Source: Zoogloea sp041917255 (lineage in GTDB: Bacteria; Pseudomonadota; Gammaproteobacteria; Burkholderiales; Rhodocyclaceae). From it: a stretch of DNA of 64,000 nt. The first letter of the stretch is position 1. Each line of letters starts with the position of its first letter. The notes under the pieces are model-generated. The model worked only from the letters and a program-made list of their open reading frames with translations. It was not told the origin of the DNA and ran no database searches. This document shows, piece by piece, positions 16,807 through 25,957 of this stretch. The stretch lies in assembly GCA_041917255.1 (NCBI GenBank), contig JAYRYA010000017.1, positions 1 through 64,000 on the forward strand, in the 5' to 3' direction. Made by a program: the position numbers and the translations under genes.

Positions 16807-18172
16807 GGCGCTGCTGCTGTGGCTGCTGCTGCCGGCAGCCCTGGTCATCATCACCTTCCTGCCGCTGGCCTACCATCTGGTCCATCAACCGGCCATGGAG
16901 GCCCTCGACCAGGCCCTCGCCGACGCCAGCCTGGCGCTGGTACCGCATCTCGAGGTGGTGGACGGCGAGCCCCGTTTCGTCTTTCCGCCCGCTGCCGAGC
17001 AGGTGTTGCGCACCGACCGGGTGGACGACATCTACTACCTGATCCTCGGCCCCAACAACCGCTTCATTGCCGGCGATGCCGGCCTGCCCCACGAGGCCAA
17101 CCCCGACGATGAGGTGCATGGCGAGCGGGTCAGCTTCGACGCCCACTTCCGCGGCCACCGGGTGCGCGTCACCGCCATCCATCGCGCCATCTCCGGCGAA
17201 CCCTTCATCTTCGTCACCGCCGAAACCACCCGCAAGCGCGACCAGCTCAGGCTCGACCTGGCCGTGGCACTGCTGCTGCCGCTGATGTTCTTCGCGGTGG
17301 CCACCGGCATCACCATCTGGTTCGGCGTGCATCACGCCCTGCTGCCGGTCGAGGGCATCCGCCGCGCCCTGCACCACATGGAACATCGGGCCCTGCAGCC
17401 CCTCGACGAGAGCGCCGCGCCCATCGAGATCCGCCCCCTCGTCACCGAATTCAACCAGGTGCTCGACCGGCTTGAGGCCGCCGCCGAAGCCCAGCAGCGC
17501 TTCGTGGCCAACGCCGCCCACCAGCTGCGCACGCCTCTGGCCGGCATCCGCACCCAGCTCGAACTCCTCCAGCGCGAGCCCGACGCCACCGAGCGCGACG
17601 CCCGCACCCGTCACTGCGTGGGCGCCATCGAACGGCTCGGCCACCTCATCAACCAGATGCTGGTGCTGCTCTCCGCCGAACCCGGCGGCCGCCACACCAG
17701 CCTCGCCGCCACCGTCGACCTGCCGGAGCTGATCCGCGACCGCAGCCCGGAGTGGATCCGCCTCGCCGAAGCCCGCCAGCTCGACCTGGGCTTCGAGCTT
17801 CAGCCCGCCCACGTCACCGGCGACCGCCTGCTGCTGGGCGAGATGATCGCCAACCTGGTTGCCAACGCCCTCAACTACACCCCAGCCCCCGGAGAGGTAA
17901 CCATCCGCTGCCGCACCGAAGGCGGTCATTGCCTCATCGAAGTGGAAGACACGGGCCCCGGCATTCCCCCCGCCAGCCGCCAGCAGGTCTTCGAGCGCTT
18001 CTTCCGCCTGCCCGCCGCCAGCCACCCAGGCAGCGGCCTCGGCCTCGCCATCGTCCGCGAGATCGCCCACGGCGCCGGCGGGGAGGTGGAAATCCTCGAT
18101 CCGCCCACGCACACCGGTGCCCTGCTGCGGGTCAATCTACCGGCTCGCGAGCCCCAGCAGCCAGACGCCTAG
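16787..18172 (+). CDS. sensor histidine kinase (TctE-like, 2CSK_N type)
   Basis: Inner-membrane kinase of 461 residues: TM1 (about 10-30), a periplasmic sensor of about 130 residues resembling the 2CSK_N domain (DDIYYLILGPNNRFIAGD), TM2 (about 160-180), a HAMP-like linker, HisKA with H245 (NAAHQLRTPLAG), and an ATPase domain with NLVANALNYTP (N box), DTGPGIP (G1) and GSGLGLAIVREI (G2). It pairs with the preceding regulator. Its stop overlaps the stop of the convergent patatin gene by four bases, with no terminator visible between them. Confidence 0.9.
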   Translation: MTRSLRKALLLWLLLPAALVIITFLPLAYHLVHQPAMEALDQALADASLALVPHLEVVDGEPRFVFPPAAEQVLRTDRVDDIYYLILGPNNRFIAGDAGLPHEANPDDEVHGERVSFDAHFRGHRVRVTAIHRAISGEPFIFVTAETTRKRDQLRLDLAVALLLPLMFFAVATGITIWFGVHHALLPVEGIRRALHHMEHRALQPLDESAAPIEIRPLVTEFNQVLDRLEAAAEAQQRFVANAAHQLRTPLAGIRTQLELLQREPDATERDARTRHCVGAIERLGHLINQMLVLLSAEPGGRHTSLAATVDLPELIRDRSPEWIRLAEARQLDLGFELQPAHVTGDRLLLGEMIANLVANALNYTPAPGEVTIRCRTEGGHCLIEVEDTGPGIPPASRQQVFERFFRLPAASHPGSGLGLAIVREIAHGAGGEVEILDPPTHTGALLRVNLPAREPQQPDA

Positions 18173-21100
18173 TTCGACCCGGTCGGTACCCACACTTCGA
18201 TCACCCCCGGCGTCGGCCGCAAGTTCGGAGCGAGCGGAGTTACCGTCCACGGAGCGCCCTTGGCACCGACGGCACCGACGGCCCCGAACAAGGCCTCGGC
18301 GCAGTCCTTGGACACCTTATCGTGATAGCGCACCGATGTCTGCGCCACCGGAGCGGGCGCCGGCCTCCCCTTGCTGGTCGCCGTCGCCACGACGTCCTCG
18401 ATAGGCGGCACCGACGCCCCCAGCTGACGCCACGGCTCACGATAGTTGCGCACCGTATCGCGCATGCCTGGCCCGTAGATCTGGATGTAGATCGTCTGAC
18501 CGGCGCAGATCGGCGCCTGCCTGATCTCCTGCGCGGGCGGCAGAACAGGCGGAGCCGACGCAGAGCCCGGCGTCTGCACCGTTCCAGAGGGCTTGACGGC
18601 CGGGGCCGGCTTACTCTGCACCACAACACAGCTCGATCGCGCCTTAATCGCCGCTTGCAGCGAATCATCCCGCAACTTGCGCAAACCGATGGCCACTGGG
18701 TCCGCCGGGTGGGACTGGATCACCCGTGGGTCGGTGGGCGTAAGGGTCAGCGCATACGCGTAGGCCCAGTAACGAGGGCGCAGCGGCTCTTCGCTGACCA
18801 CCACTGGCTTCGCCAGGCGGAACAGACAGTCTTCCGCCCCGTCAGTCGTCCGGGCCACCGCCAGCGCCTCCAGGAGCTTGACGCAGCTACCCGGCTGGCC
18901 GGTGACGGGCAGCAAGGTGCACTGCCGCTCGGCATCGCGCAGGATCTGCAACGCAAACTGCGACCAGGACGCACCGTCACCCCGCTGGTCGGTGCATAGC
19001 GCCTCGCTGTTGCGCATCAGCACGTCGGCCAAGCCGCCGATCTGCTCGACGGTCTTCACCGCCAGACCCTCCGGATCGCAGCCATTGGGTGGCGGCAGCT
19101 TCATCCACGCGTCGCGGATATCGCCCAGCACCGCAGCTTCGGTCTTGCGGCGGGCGGCCTCCTCCCCCAGCACCTTCTGGATTTCGGTCCACGCTGGCAC
19201 CGCCACCGACAGCACCCCACCCAGACCGATCGTCGCCGTCACGGCCCCCGCACGCAAACGCTCGGGCAAAGGCGCGGGCTTGCGTGCGGCGGGCTCTGCC
19301 GAGGCCATCTCCGCCGGATCTCCGTCCGGGGCCACCACACGCCCCCTATCCTCCTCGAAACAGCGCGAAAGATTGCCCTGCAACCAATCCACAAAATCCG
19401 GCGTCAGGGCCGCACCGAGATGCTGGCCGAGCTGGTAGTAGCTTTCCCACTGGGCCTCGTCGAAGAACTGGTCGGCGGTACTCTGCTGCGGAAAGTCCGG
19501 GTTCTGGCGAGCAAAGCAGCGCAGATCCACGGGCAGCGAGGCGCACAGATTGGGCTTGACCACCACGATCAACCCCATCGAGCCGTCGCGGTAGGTCACG
19601 CAGGCCAGGGCCAGGCAGGCATTGCTGTCTTTTGCCGCCAAATCGTCGAGAGAACCGAAGGCTGCCAAGGCATCGTTGTGGCAACCGTTCGGCGGCGGCG
19701 ACTTCGGCTTCCAGAAAGCGATTTCCGCCTCCAGATCGATGCGCGCCGTGCGCACCAAGTTTTCCAGGTCGCCAAACCGAAATTCCGGATCGGCCCCGCA
19801 ATCGGCGATCACGATAAAGCTCGCCTGCTCGGCGAGCAGCGCATAGGCCGCAGTGTTCTCGAAATGTCCGCCGTCGCTGAGAAACCAGTCGCGCCCTTCG
19901 GCCCCGCCAAAATTGGCAAAGACTTCGCTCAGCAGACCGCGGGTCTTGGCGGCCGTCCACCACCCGGGCGCTACCCCAACGCAAGCCGGATTCCGCCACC
20001 AATAGCCCAAGCGCAAGCCGGCAAAGCTCACCAGCGCCGCCAGCCCGCCGCGGGTCATCTGGCCCAGGCCGGGCGCCACCGCCGCACCGGAAATGGCGAT
20101 CCACGATCCGAGGGTGAGCGGACTCTCGCCCGCTTCTGTTTGTGCCGGCTGCCATGGCCCCCGCCCAACCCGTACCGCACCGCCCGCCGCGACCGTCAGC
20201 ATCTGCCCCCGCCGATCCTGGTTGAACAACCCGCCGCGCGGATCGCGGGTCTGGTTGAGGCAGACGTTGATCAGATGCACCGGCCCGCCGTGCTCGTGGG
20301 GACGGTAGTCGGTCATCGCCAGGTCGTCGCCCGGATCGGGGTTGAAGACCTTGCTCGACGCCACCGACGACGGCAGCCCGCCCGATGTCACCTCGTCCGC
20401 AGCGCCCAGTCCCTCCTTGCCAAAGCGCGACGGGTTGGCCGCCCCCAGATAGCTGCGCACCAACCGCGCCCGGTAGAAGGTATGCAGGGACGACAGATTG
20501 AGAAAGGCAAAATTGCGCCCCGTCACCAGCAGGTAGCCCCCCGCCCCCAACGCAATGGCTGCCAGCACCCATCGCGCCGCGCCAAAATCCACCATCTGTT
20601 CTTGACCAAACAACATGCTCGACGCTGCCCGATGAACGATGGACACCCACCACGCCAACAAGCAGAAGATCAGCAGATAGCCGCCTGCCTGCCCCAACAC
20701 AAGCAAGCCCTTGGTGCCACCAGCAGCCGGATTGAGCGCCGAAGCCGCCGGCAGCAGGGCCCGCACAAAGGCCGCCACCAGCGCCAACCACAAGCCGGCA
20801 TTGAGGATGTCGCGGTATTCGAAGGCGATGAACCACGCGGCCCGATCCACCAAACCCAACAGCACGATCAGCCCACCGAGCTTGCCAAGCCACACCAAAC
20901 CATCGGTGAGGCTGCGCCGCAACCGCTCCTCCCGCACGGCACTGACGCCACGCTGACGCGCCCGCCGCAACGTCAGCCATCCACCGGGGATCGCCAGCAA
21001 CCACGCGGCGACCAGCACAACGGTGAGTGCCAGCAGAAAGCCCCGCGTCCAGTGGCCTTCCATCCCGAAGGCAAACAAGTCAGCACCGAAGAATGCCAAC

Positions 21101-21840
21101 GCGCAGGCCACCACCACGAGTAATGCCCCCCACCCAAGCAGGTCGGTCAAACGCGCCCGCGCAACCCACGGCACCACCCAGTAGGCCGTCGCGTTAAACG
21201 CCGCTGGCAGTACCAGGATCACCAGCAGCACCCAAGGTGTCGGCAGCCACGGCGAGAGCCAACGCACGGCCTTGAACGCGACGCCTGCCGCGCCTTCGGT
21301 GCCTTCGCACACCAGGGAAATTCCACCACCTCCAGGCGCACACGCCGACAATCCCCCTGCCAGCAGCGACCACCCCACCACATCCATCCCCACCAGCACC
21401 ACCCCGAGCAGCAGCCCGACCACGCCCAGTTCCAGGTGGATCGCCACCAGATTGCGCAGATAGATCGTCGCTGCAAACAGCCGGTCCTCCGCCCCGCGGG
21501 GGATCAGATAGCGGCCGTTGGCGCGCAGCCACCAGTGAAACCAGCGCGACTTGCGATCTCCTACTGCGGCAAGAACCTCCCGCACCTTGTCCCAAGTCGT
21601 CGCCCGACTCAGCAGTCGCCCGAGCATCGCGCCGATGTATCCGCCACCTGAGACCGTCGAGAGCAGATCGAAACGCTCGAGCAGGCGATTTCTCGACAAG
21701 GCCGCGAGCAACCCAAAGCAGAACGTCGCGCTGCGGATACCCCCACCAGATAGCGCCAAACCGCGCTTTCCCGATTTATCCGGGTCGCCTCCAAGCGCTG
21801 CACGACGTTGCTTGACCATCCCGTCGATCTCATCGCTCAT
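18169..21840 (-). CDS. large membrane-spanning patatin-like phospholipase
   Basis: Protein of 1223 residues. The patatin hallmarks are split by a long membrane region. Near the N-terminus are the oxyanion motif SGGGIRSATF (31-40) and the nucleophile motif TVSGGGYIG with S64, with Ser in place of the first Gly of GxSxG. Many hydrophobic segments follow between about 130 and 460. The catalytic Asp lies far downstream at D656 (LSDGGHFEN). The C-terminal 350 residues contain one predicted anchor (AVTATIGLGGVLSVAVPAW) and a soluble region ending in a small alpha/beta part (QTIYIQIYGPGM, IEVWVPTGS). Predicted acyl hydrolase acting on membrane lipids. It stands alone on its strand with its own promoter; GGGAG precedes the ATG at 21840. 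Confidence 0.8.
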   Translation of the reverse strand: MSDEIDGMVKQRRAALGGDPDKSGKRGLALSGGGIRSATFCFGLLAALSRNRLLERFDLLSTVSGGGYIGAMLGRLLSRATTWDKVREVLAAVGDRKSRWFHWWLRANGRYLIPRGAEDRLFAATIYLRNLVAIHLELGVVGLLLGVVLVGMDVVGWSLLAGGLSACAPGGGGISLVCEGTEGAAGVAFKAVRWLSPWLPTPWVLLVILVLPAAFNATAYWVVPWVARARLTDLLGWGALLVVVACALAFFGADLFAFGMEGHWTRGFLLALTVVLVAAWLLAIPGGWLTLRRARQRGVSAVREERLRRSLTDGLVWLGKLGGLIVLLGLVDRAAWFIAFEYRDILNAGLWLALVAAFVRALLPAASALNPAAGGTKGLLVLGQAGGYLLIFCLLAWWVSIVHRAASSMLFGQEQMVDFGAARWVLAAIALGAGGYLLVTGRNFAFLNLSSLHTFYRARLVRSYLGAANPSRFGKEGLGAADEVTSGGLPSSVASSKVFNPDPGDDLAMTDYRPHEHGGPVHLINVCLNQTRDPRGGLFNQDRRGQMLTVAAGGAVRVGRGPWQPAQTEAGESPLTLGSWIAISGAAVAPGLGQMTRGGLAALVSFAGLRLGYWWRNPACVGVAPGWWTAAKTRGLLSEVFANFGGAEGRDWFLSDGGHFENTAAYALLAEQASFIVIADCGADPEFRFGDLENLVRTARIDLEAEIAFWKPKSPPPNGCHNDALAAFGSLDDLAAKDSNACLALACVTYRDGSMGLIVVVKPNLCASLPVDLRCFARQNPDFPQQSTADQFFDEAQWESYYQLGQHLGAALTPDFVDWLQGNLSRCFEEDRGRVVAPDGDPAEMASAEPAARKPAPLPERLRAGAVTATIGLGGVLSVAVPAWTEIQKVLGEEAARRKTEAAVLGDIRDAWMKLPPPNGCDPEGLAVKTVEQIGGLADVLMRNSEALCTDQRGDGASWSQFALQILRDAERQCTLLPVTGQPGSCVKLLEALAVARTTDGAEDCLFRLAKPVVVSEEPLRPRYWAYAYALTLTPTDPRVIQSHPADPVAIGLRKLRDDSLQAAIKARSSCVVVQSKPAPAVKPSGTVQTPGSASAPPVLPPAQEIRQAPICAGQTIYIQIYGPGMRDTVRNYREPWRQLGASVPPIEDVVATATSKGRPAPAPVAQTSVRYHDKVSKDCAEALFGAVGAVGAKGAPWTVTPLAPNLRPTPGVIEVWVPTGSN

Positions 21841-21872
21841 GGCAAGAACTCCCGAACAACATATCTAGATGA

Positions 21873-21900
21873 TCTATAGCAGATCGCACCTGCGTTACAA
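21873..21900 (-). promoter_or_regulatory. candidate sigma70 promoter for the patatin gene
   Basis: On the minus strand, TTGTAA (21895-21900) and TATAGA (21873-21878) are separated by 16 bases and lie about 33 bases before the ATG at 21840. The local sequence is AT-rich compared with its surroundings. Read by eye only. Confidence 0.5.
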
Positions 21901-21967
21901 GCCGCTCAGCGAATACCCCCCATAACGCGCTACCATCCGCGCTCCCGGCTCTTCCACGGAATTTCCC

Positions 21968-22147
21968 ATGCGCGGCCACTTCGCAGCCATCTCCCTCATC
22001 CTGATCGGCGTCGTCGCCCTGGGGATCAATCTCGACCTGTTCGAACTCGACATCGTCCGCCTGGCCCGCACCTGGTGGCCGCTGGTGCTGATTGCCCTTG
22101 GCATCGGACTGTTCTTCACCCCGGGCGAGCGCAACCGGCCGGACTGA
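21968..22147 (+). CDS. small two-helix membrane protein (LiaF/DUF5668-like)
   Basis: Small gene of 59 residues beginning MRGHFAAISLILIGVVALG. It has two hydrophobic segments (about 6-22 and 36-50) separated by a short polar loop with LFELDIVRLARTWWPL, the pattern of the LiaI/LiaF-like transmembrane region (DUF5668). CACGGAA just upstream serves as ribosome-binding site. It lies 105 bases before the sensor kinase. A perfect 7-bp hairpin (22188-22194 with 22203-22209) follows the stop and may end or attenuate its transcript. Function unknown; envelope-stress sensing is known for LiaF relatives. Confidence 0.7.
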   Translation: MRGHFAAISLILIGVVALGINLDLFELDIVRLARTWWPLVLIALGIGLFFTPGERNRPD

Positions 22148-22187
22148 AGCGCCCAGCCATCGCCGCGCATTTAAAGGGAATGCCCCC

Positions 22188-22209
22188 GGCCGGCTAAAGT
22201 ACGCCGGCC
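22188..22209 (+). other. hairpin between the small membrane protein and the kinase gene
   Basis: GGCCGGC and GCCGGCC pair perfectly over 7 bp with an 8-base loop. No T-run follows, so it is not a standard terminator. It could attenuate or stabilise the transcript entering the 22253-37605 cluster. Confidence 0.4.
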
Positions 22210-22252
22210 TGCGACCGTTATCCGGGAACAACCCGCTCAGATAACGCGCCCC

Positions 22253-24088
22253 GTGATTCCCGCCCGTTCCAGTTCCGCCGATCGCGCCGGACTTTACGTC
22301 CTTGTCGCCGGCCTTGCCGCTGCCCTGCTCGTCGCCTTTCTGGCGGCGCGCAACCAGACGGAGCAGCGCGCCACCGAGCTGGTCGACCAGGGCTCGCGCC
22401 TCGTCAAGGCGCTGGCCGCCATCCCCAAGGATGGTCTGGTGCCCTCTCCCGGCCGCCCGAATCCGCTCGCCGCGGTGCTACGCGCCCACGGCAATGCAGA
22501 TCTCGCCTACGGCCTCGTCACCGACCCGCAGGGTCAGCCGCTGTCCGAAGTCACTGCCCCTGGTCTCACCCCGAGCGCGCTGCCGCTGGCCGCCGACAAG
22601 CCGTCCGAATGGTTCGGCCACCGCCCGGTCGATAGCGGCGCAGCGGGGCTCGAACTGATCGAATTCCACGGCCCGCTGCTCCACGACGGGCGCCTCGAAG
22701 GTTTCGTGCGGATCGCCTTCCGCGCCCCGACCCTCGGTTTCGACGTCCGCCAGCTGCCCTTCCTGGCCGGCCTGGCACTGCCCATCCTGCTGCTGGTGCC
22801 GCTGTTCTTCTTCATGCTGCGCAGCCAGCTGCGGCCACTGCAGGCCGTCAGCCAGCGGGTCGAGCAGCTGGCCGCCAGCGCCCCGCCCGATCTCGCCGGT
22901 GACGCCACCGCCCGGGATCTGGTCAGCCGCTTCGGGCGTTTCCTGGACGCTACCGAAAAGCGCATCCGCGAACTCGAAGCCGGCCGCGGCGACGCAGAGA
23001 CCGCCATCAAGCTGCTGGGCTACAAGCGCGAGAAGGTCGAGAGCGCCCTGGAAACCCTGCCCGAAGGCGTGCTGGTGCTGGACGAAGGCAGCCTGACCGT
23101 GTTCGCCAACACCAAGGTCGGCCCGCTGCTGTCGGCCGACCCGGCCGCCCTGGTCGGCAAGCGTCCCACCGAATGGCCGGTGGATGGTCACGTCCTGCGC
23201 ACCCTCGCACCGCTCCTCGGCGGCGAAGCCACCGCCGCCAGCCAGAGCGCCGACTTCCACCCAGACGGCAACGCGCAGCGCCGGGTCAGCGTGTGGGCCC
23301 TGCCCCTGTTCGCCCCCCGCGACGCCACCCGCCGCCTGGGCTCGCTGATCGTCCTGCGCGAGACCACCGACCAGATGCTCGCCGCCCAGGCCCGCGACGA
23401 ATTCATCGCCCACGTGGCGCACGAACTGAAAACGCCGCTCTCCAACATCGCCCTCTACGGTGAACTCCTGCGGGACACCCCGGATCTGTCCAGCCACGCC
23501 CGCATCGAAGCCATCAACACCGTCTGCGACGAATCCCTGCGCGCCGCCTCGCTCATCAACAACCTGCTCAACATCTCGCGCATCGAGGCGGGCAGCATCG
23601 TCATCGACCGCCAGCGGGTGCGCCTCGCCGAGCTGCTCACCGACTGCATGGAGCAGCTCCAGCACACCGGCGCCAGCCGCGACCTGCGCCTGCAGGTCAA
23701 TGTGCCGCCCGAGCTGCCACCCGTCGAACTGGACAAGGATCTCCTGCGCATTGCTCTGAACAACCTGCTCACCAACGCCGCCAAGTACAACCGAGCGGGA
23801 GGCGAGATCATCCTGTCGGCCGAAGAAGCCGACGAGCGCATCACGATCACCGTGCAAGACAGCGGGATCGGCATCCCGGCCGCCGACCTGCCCCGGGTGT
23901 TCGAGAAGTTCTACCGCTCCGCCGACCGCGAGGCCGTCTCCCGCGGCGGCCACGGGCTTGGGCTGTATCTCGCGCGTCAGATCGTCGAGCTGCACCAGGG
24001 CCAGATCGACGTCACCAGCCAGCCCGGCCAGGGCACCCGCTTCACCCTGAGCTTCCGCAAACCCCACATCCTGCTGAGGGCCGCATGA
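22253..24088 (+). CDS. sensor histidine kinase, first gene of pilus-like cluster
   Basis: Kinase of 611 residues: TM1 (about 14-33), a periplasmic sensor of about 130 residues, TM2 (about 165-187), a HAMP-like coil, a PAS-like domain (about 260-370), HisKA with H390 (AHVAHELKTPLSN), and an ATPase domain with NNLLTNAAKYN (N box), DSGIGIP and GHGLGLYLARQI. It starts with GTG at 22253. Its stop overlaps the start of the next response regulator (ATGA at 24085), so the two act as a pair. Position suggests it sets the phosphorylation state that controls the pilus-like machine through the regulator and the HD-GYP enzyme. Confidence 0.88.
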   Translation: MIPARSSSADRAGLYVLVAGLAAALLVAFLAARNQTEQRATELVDQGSRLVKALAAIPKDGLVPSPGRPNPLAAVLRAHGNADLAYGLVTDPQGQPLSEVTAPGLTPSALPLAADKPSEWFGHRPVDSGAAGLELIEFHGPLLHDGRLEGFVRIAFRAPTLGFDVRQLPFLAGLALPILLLVPLFFFMLRSQLRPLQAVSQRVEQLAASAPPDLAGDATARDLVSRFGRFLDATEKRIRELEAGRGDAETAIKLLGYKREKVESALETLPEGVLVLDEGSLTVFANTKVGPLLSADPAALVGKRPTEWPVDGHVLRTLAPLLGGEATAASQSADFHPDGNAQRRVSVWALPLFAPRDATRRLGSLIVLRETTDQMLAAQARDEFIAHVAHELKTPLSNIALYGELLRDTPDLSSHARIEAINTVCDESLRAASLINNLLNISRIEAGSIVIDRQRVRLAELLTDCMEQLQHTGASRDLRLQVNVPPELPPVELDKDLLRIALNNLLTNAAKYNRAGGEIILSAEEADERITITVQDSGIGIPAADLPRVFEKFYRSADREAVSRGGHGLGLYLARQIVELHQGQIDVTSQPGQGTRFTLSFRKPHILLRAA

Positions 24089-24465
24089 AACGTCTCCTCG
24101 TCGTCGACGACGAACCCCACATCGCGAGAGTCCTGCGCGTCAGCCTGGCCAAGGAGGGCTGGCAGATCGATCTCGCCCAGGACGGCCAGGAAGCGCTCGA
24201 CGCCATCGCCACCAACCCGCCGGATGCGCTCATCACCGACATCCAGATGCCCGGCATGGGCGGGGAAGAGCTGTGCCGCCGGCTCCACGCCAACGACGCC
24301 CGCCCCGCCTTTCCGGTGCTGGTGATGACCTCCATGACCGCCCGCGACCAGCGCAGCTGGGCCCAGGAGCTGGGGGGCATCGAGTTCCTGGAGAAGCCGG
24401 TCAGCCCGCGGCGCATCGCCACCTTGCTCGGCCAGTTGCTCGCCCGGGAGCGCGCCGATGACTGA
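24085..24465 (+). CDS. single-domain response regulator
   Basis: Protein of 126 residues consisting only of a receiver domain: D8 and D9 acidic pair, phospho-acceptor D52 (ITDIQMPG), T/S position MTSMTA and the EKPVSP lysine. There is no output domain, so it probably works by protein contact, as CheY does, with the neighbouring HD-GYP enzyme or the STAS-ATPase. It overlaps the kinase gene by 4 bases and the HD-GYP gene by 8 bases. Confidence 0.9.
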   Translation: MKRLLVVDDEPHIARVLRVSLAKEGWQIDLAQDGQEALDAIATNPPDALITDIQMPGMGGEELCRRLHANDARPAFPVLVMTSMTARDQRSWAQELGGIEFLEKPVSPRRIATLLGQLLARERADD

Positions 24466-25957
24466 CAGCCGCCCTGGCGACCTCGCCCGCTACGGCCGCT
24501 GGCTCAAGCGCGGCGTGGGCGAAGCCTTCAGCGCCGCCATCGGCAGTGCCTCCGGCGATCTACTGTGGGCCGACGGCGACCCGGCCCCCCTTGGCAAAGC
24601 CCTCGCCGCCTGCAATGCCGCCGCCACTGGCGGCGACGGCATGCGCCGCCTCAAGACCGAACTCGGCGTCACCTACGCCAGCCCGGCCCTGCTGCCCGAC
24701 GGCATCGGCCCGGGCTGGCTGATCGCTGTCCCCCGGGACGACGCCGCGCCCTTCGGCATCGACCTCGACACCGTCGCCGAAACCATGGCCGACGTGGCGG
24801 CCACCCTGGCCGACCGCAACAGCCTGGGCGCCGAGATGGACGTGCTCGCTGCCGAACTGGCCGAGCGCTACGAGGAGCTCCACCTCTTCTACGACATCGA
24901 CCGCCACCTGGCCAAACAGGATCTGGGCGCCGAAGTCCTGCAGGATCTGCTCAAGAGCTGCGCCGAGCAGCTCAACGCCGACGTGGCCTGCTTCGTCCGC
25001 CCGGCCGAGAACCTCACCGTCTCCGCCACCAACCTCAGCAGGCCGATCCACAACCTGGATCTGGTGCTGGTGGAAATGCGTGGCGACCTGTTCCGCTTCG
25101 TCTCGTCGAGCCGCTCGACGGTGGTCCTCAACGACATGAAGGATTCCCGCCGGCCCTACATCTTCACCGACATGCCCTACAAGGTGCTGGCCTGCCCGGT
25201 GTTTCAGGGCCTCGAGATGCCGGCCATGCTGACCCTCCTCAACCACCAGGACAAACCCGACTTCACCAACAGCGACCGCCGCCTGGGCGAGGTGATGGCC
25301 CACCAGATCTCCAACGTGATGCACATGGGCGAGATGTTCGCCGAGATGCGCCGCTTCACCGAGCAGATGGCCGCCGCGCTGATCGAGGCGGTCGAAGCCA
25401 AGGACCCCTACACCCGTGGCCACTCAGAGCGCGTGCACCTGCTGTCGATGCGCCTGGGCGAGGCCCTGCGCCTGCGCAACGAGGAGATGGAGAACCTCTA
25501 CTGGGGGTCGCTGCTCCACGACGTCGGCAAGATCGGCATCCCCGACGCGGTGCTGTGCAAGCCAGGCCGGCTCACCAACGACGAATACACCTTCATCAAG
25601 GTGCACCCGGAGCGCTCCTACGAAATCCTGCGCCACGTGGACCGCCTGAAGGGCGCCATCGGCGGTGCCCGCCACCACCAGGAAAAGTTCGATGGCACTG
25701 GCTATCCCCACGGCCTGCGGGGCTCCGACATCCCGTTGCTGGCGCGGATCATCGCCGTGGCCGACACCTACGACAGCATTACCAGCTCCCGCGCCTACCG
25801 GGCCGGCAGCACCCACGAGGCGGCGGTCAAGGAGATGCGTCGGGTCAGCGGCACCCAGCTCGACCCCGAACTCCTCGACATCTTCCTGCGCCTGTGCGAT
25901 GACGAGCCCACCATGTTGCTGAAGATGGGCATCCGGCGGGAGTGCGACGATCACTAG
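24458..25957 (+). CDS. GAF/HD-GYP domain protein, predicted c-di-GMP phosphodiesterase
   Basis: Soluble protein of 499 residues. Residues about 130-295 have GAF character. Residues about 300-490 are an HD-GYP domain with H354 and D355 (LLHDVGKIGIPD), HSERV, a RHHQEKFDGTGYP motif and a VADTYDSITSSRAYR segment. HD-GYP enzymes hydrolyse cyclic di-GMP to pGpG or GMP. The HHxE part reads HHQE, a variant whose effect on metal binding I cannot judge. The gene overlaps its neighbours on both sides, and the downstream ATPase carries a c-di-GMP-binding MshEN domain. A local enzyme-effector pair is a reasonable inference. Confidence 0.88.
   Translation: MTDSRPGDLARYGRWLKRGVGEAFSAAIGSASGDLLWADGDPAPLGKALAACNAAATGGDGMRRLKTELGVTYASPALLPDGIGPGWLIAVPRDDAAPFGIDLDTVAETMADVAATLADRNSLGAEMDVLAAELAERYEELHLFYDIDRHLAKQDLGAEVLQDLLKSCAEQLNADVACFVRPAENLTVSATNLSRPIHNLDLVLVEMRGDLFRFVSSSRSTVVLNDMKDSRRPYIFTDMPYKVLACPVFQGLEMPAMLTLLNHQDKPDFTNSDRRLGEVMAHQISNVMHMGEMFAEMRRFTEQMAAALIEAVEAKDPYTRGHSERVHLLSMRLGEALRLRNEEMENLYWGSLLHDVGKIGIPDAVLCKPGRLTNDEYTFIKVHPERSYEILRHVDRLKGAIGGARHHQEKFDGTGYPHGLRGSDIPLLARIIAVADTYDSITSSRAYRAGSTHEAAVKEMRRVSGTQLDPELLDIFLRLCDDEPTMLLKMGIRRECDDH

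Noticed and set aside
19420..21123. 567-codon plus frame opposite the patatin gene
   Set aside because: Arg/Gln/Pro-rich shadow. The minus strand carries the catalytic motifs.
25660..25720. HHQE in place of a canonical HD-GYP ligand motif as proof of an inactive enzyme
   Set aside because: The remaining HD, HH, E and DGTGYP residues are present and I cannot tell by eye whether the variant loses a metal ligand.
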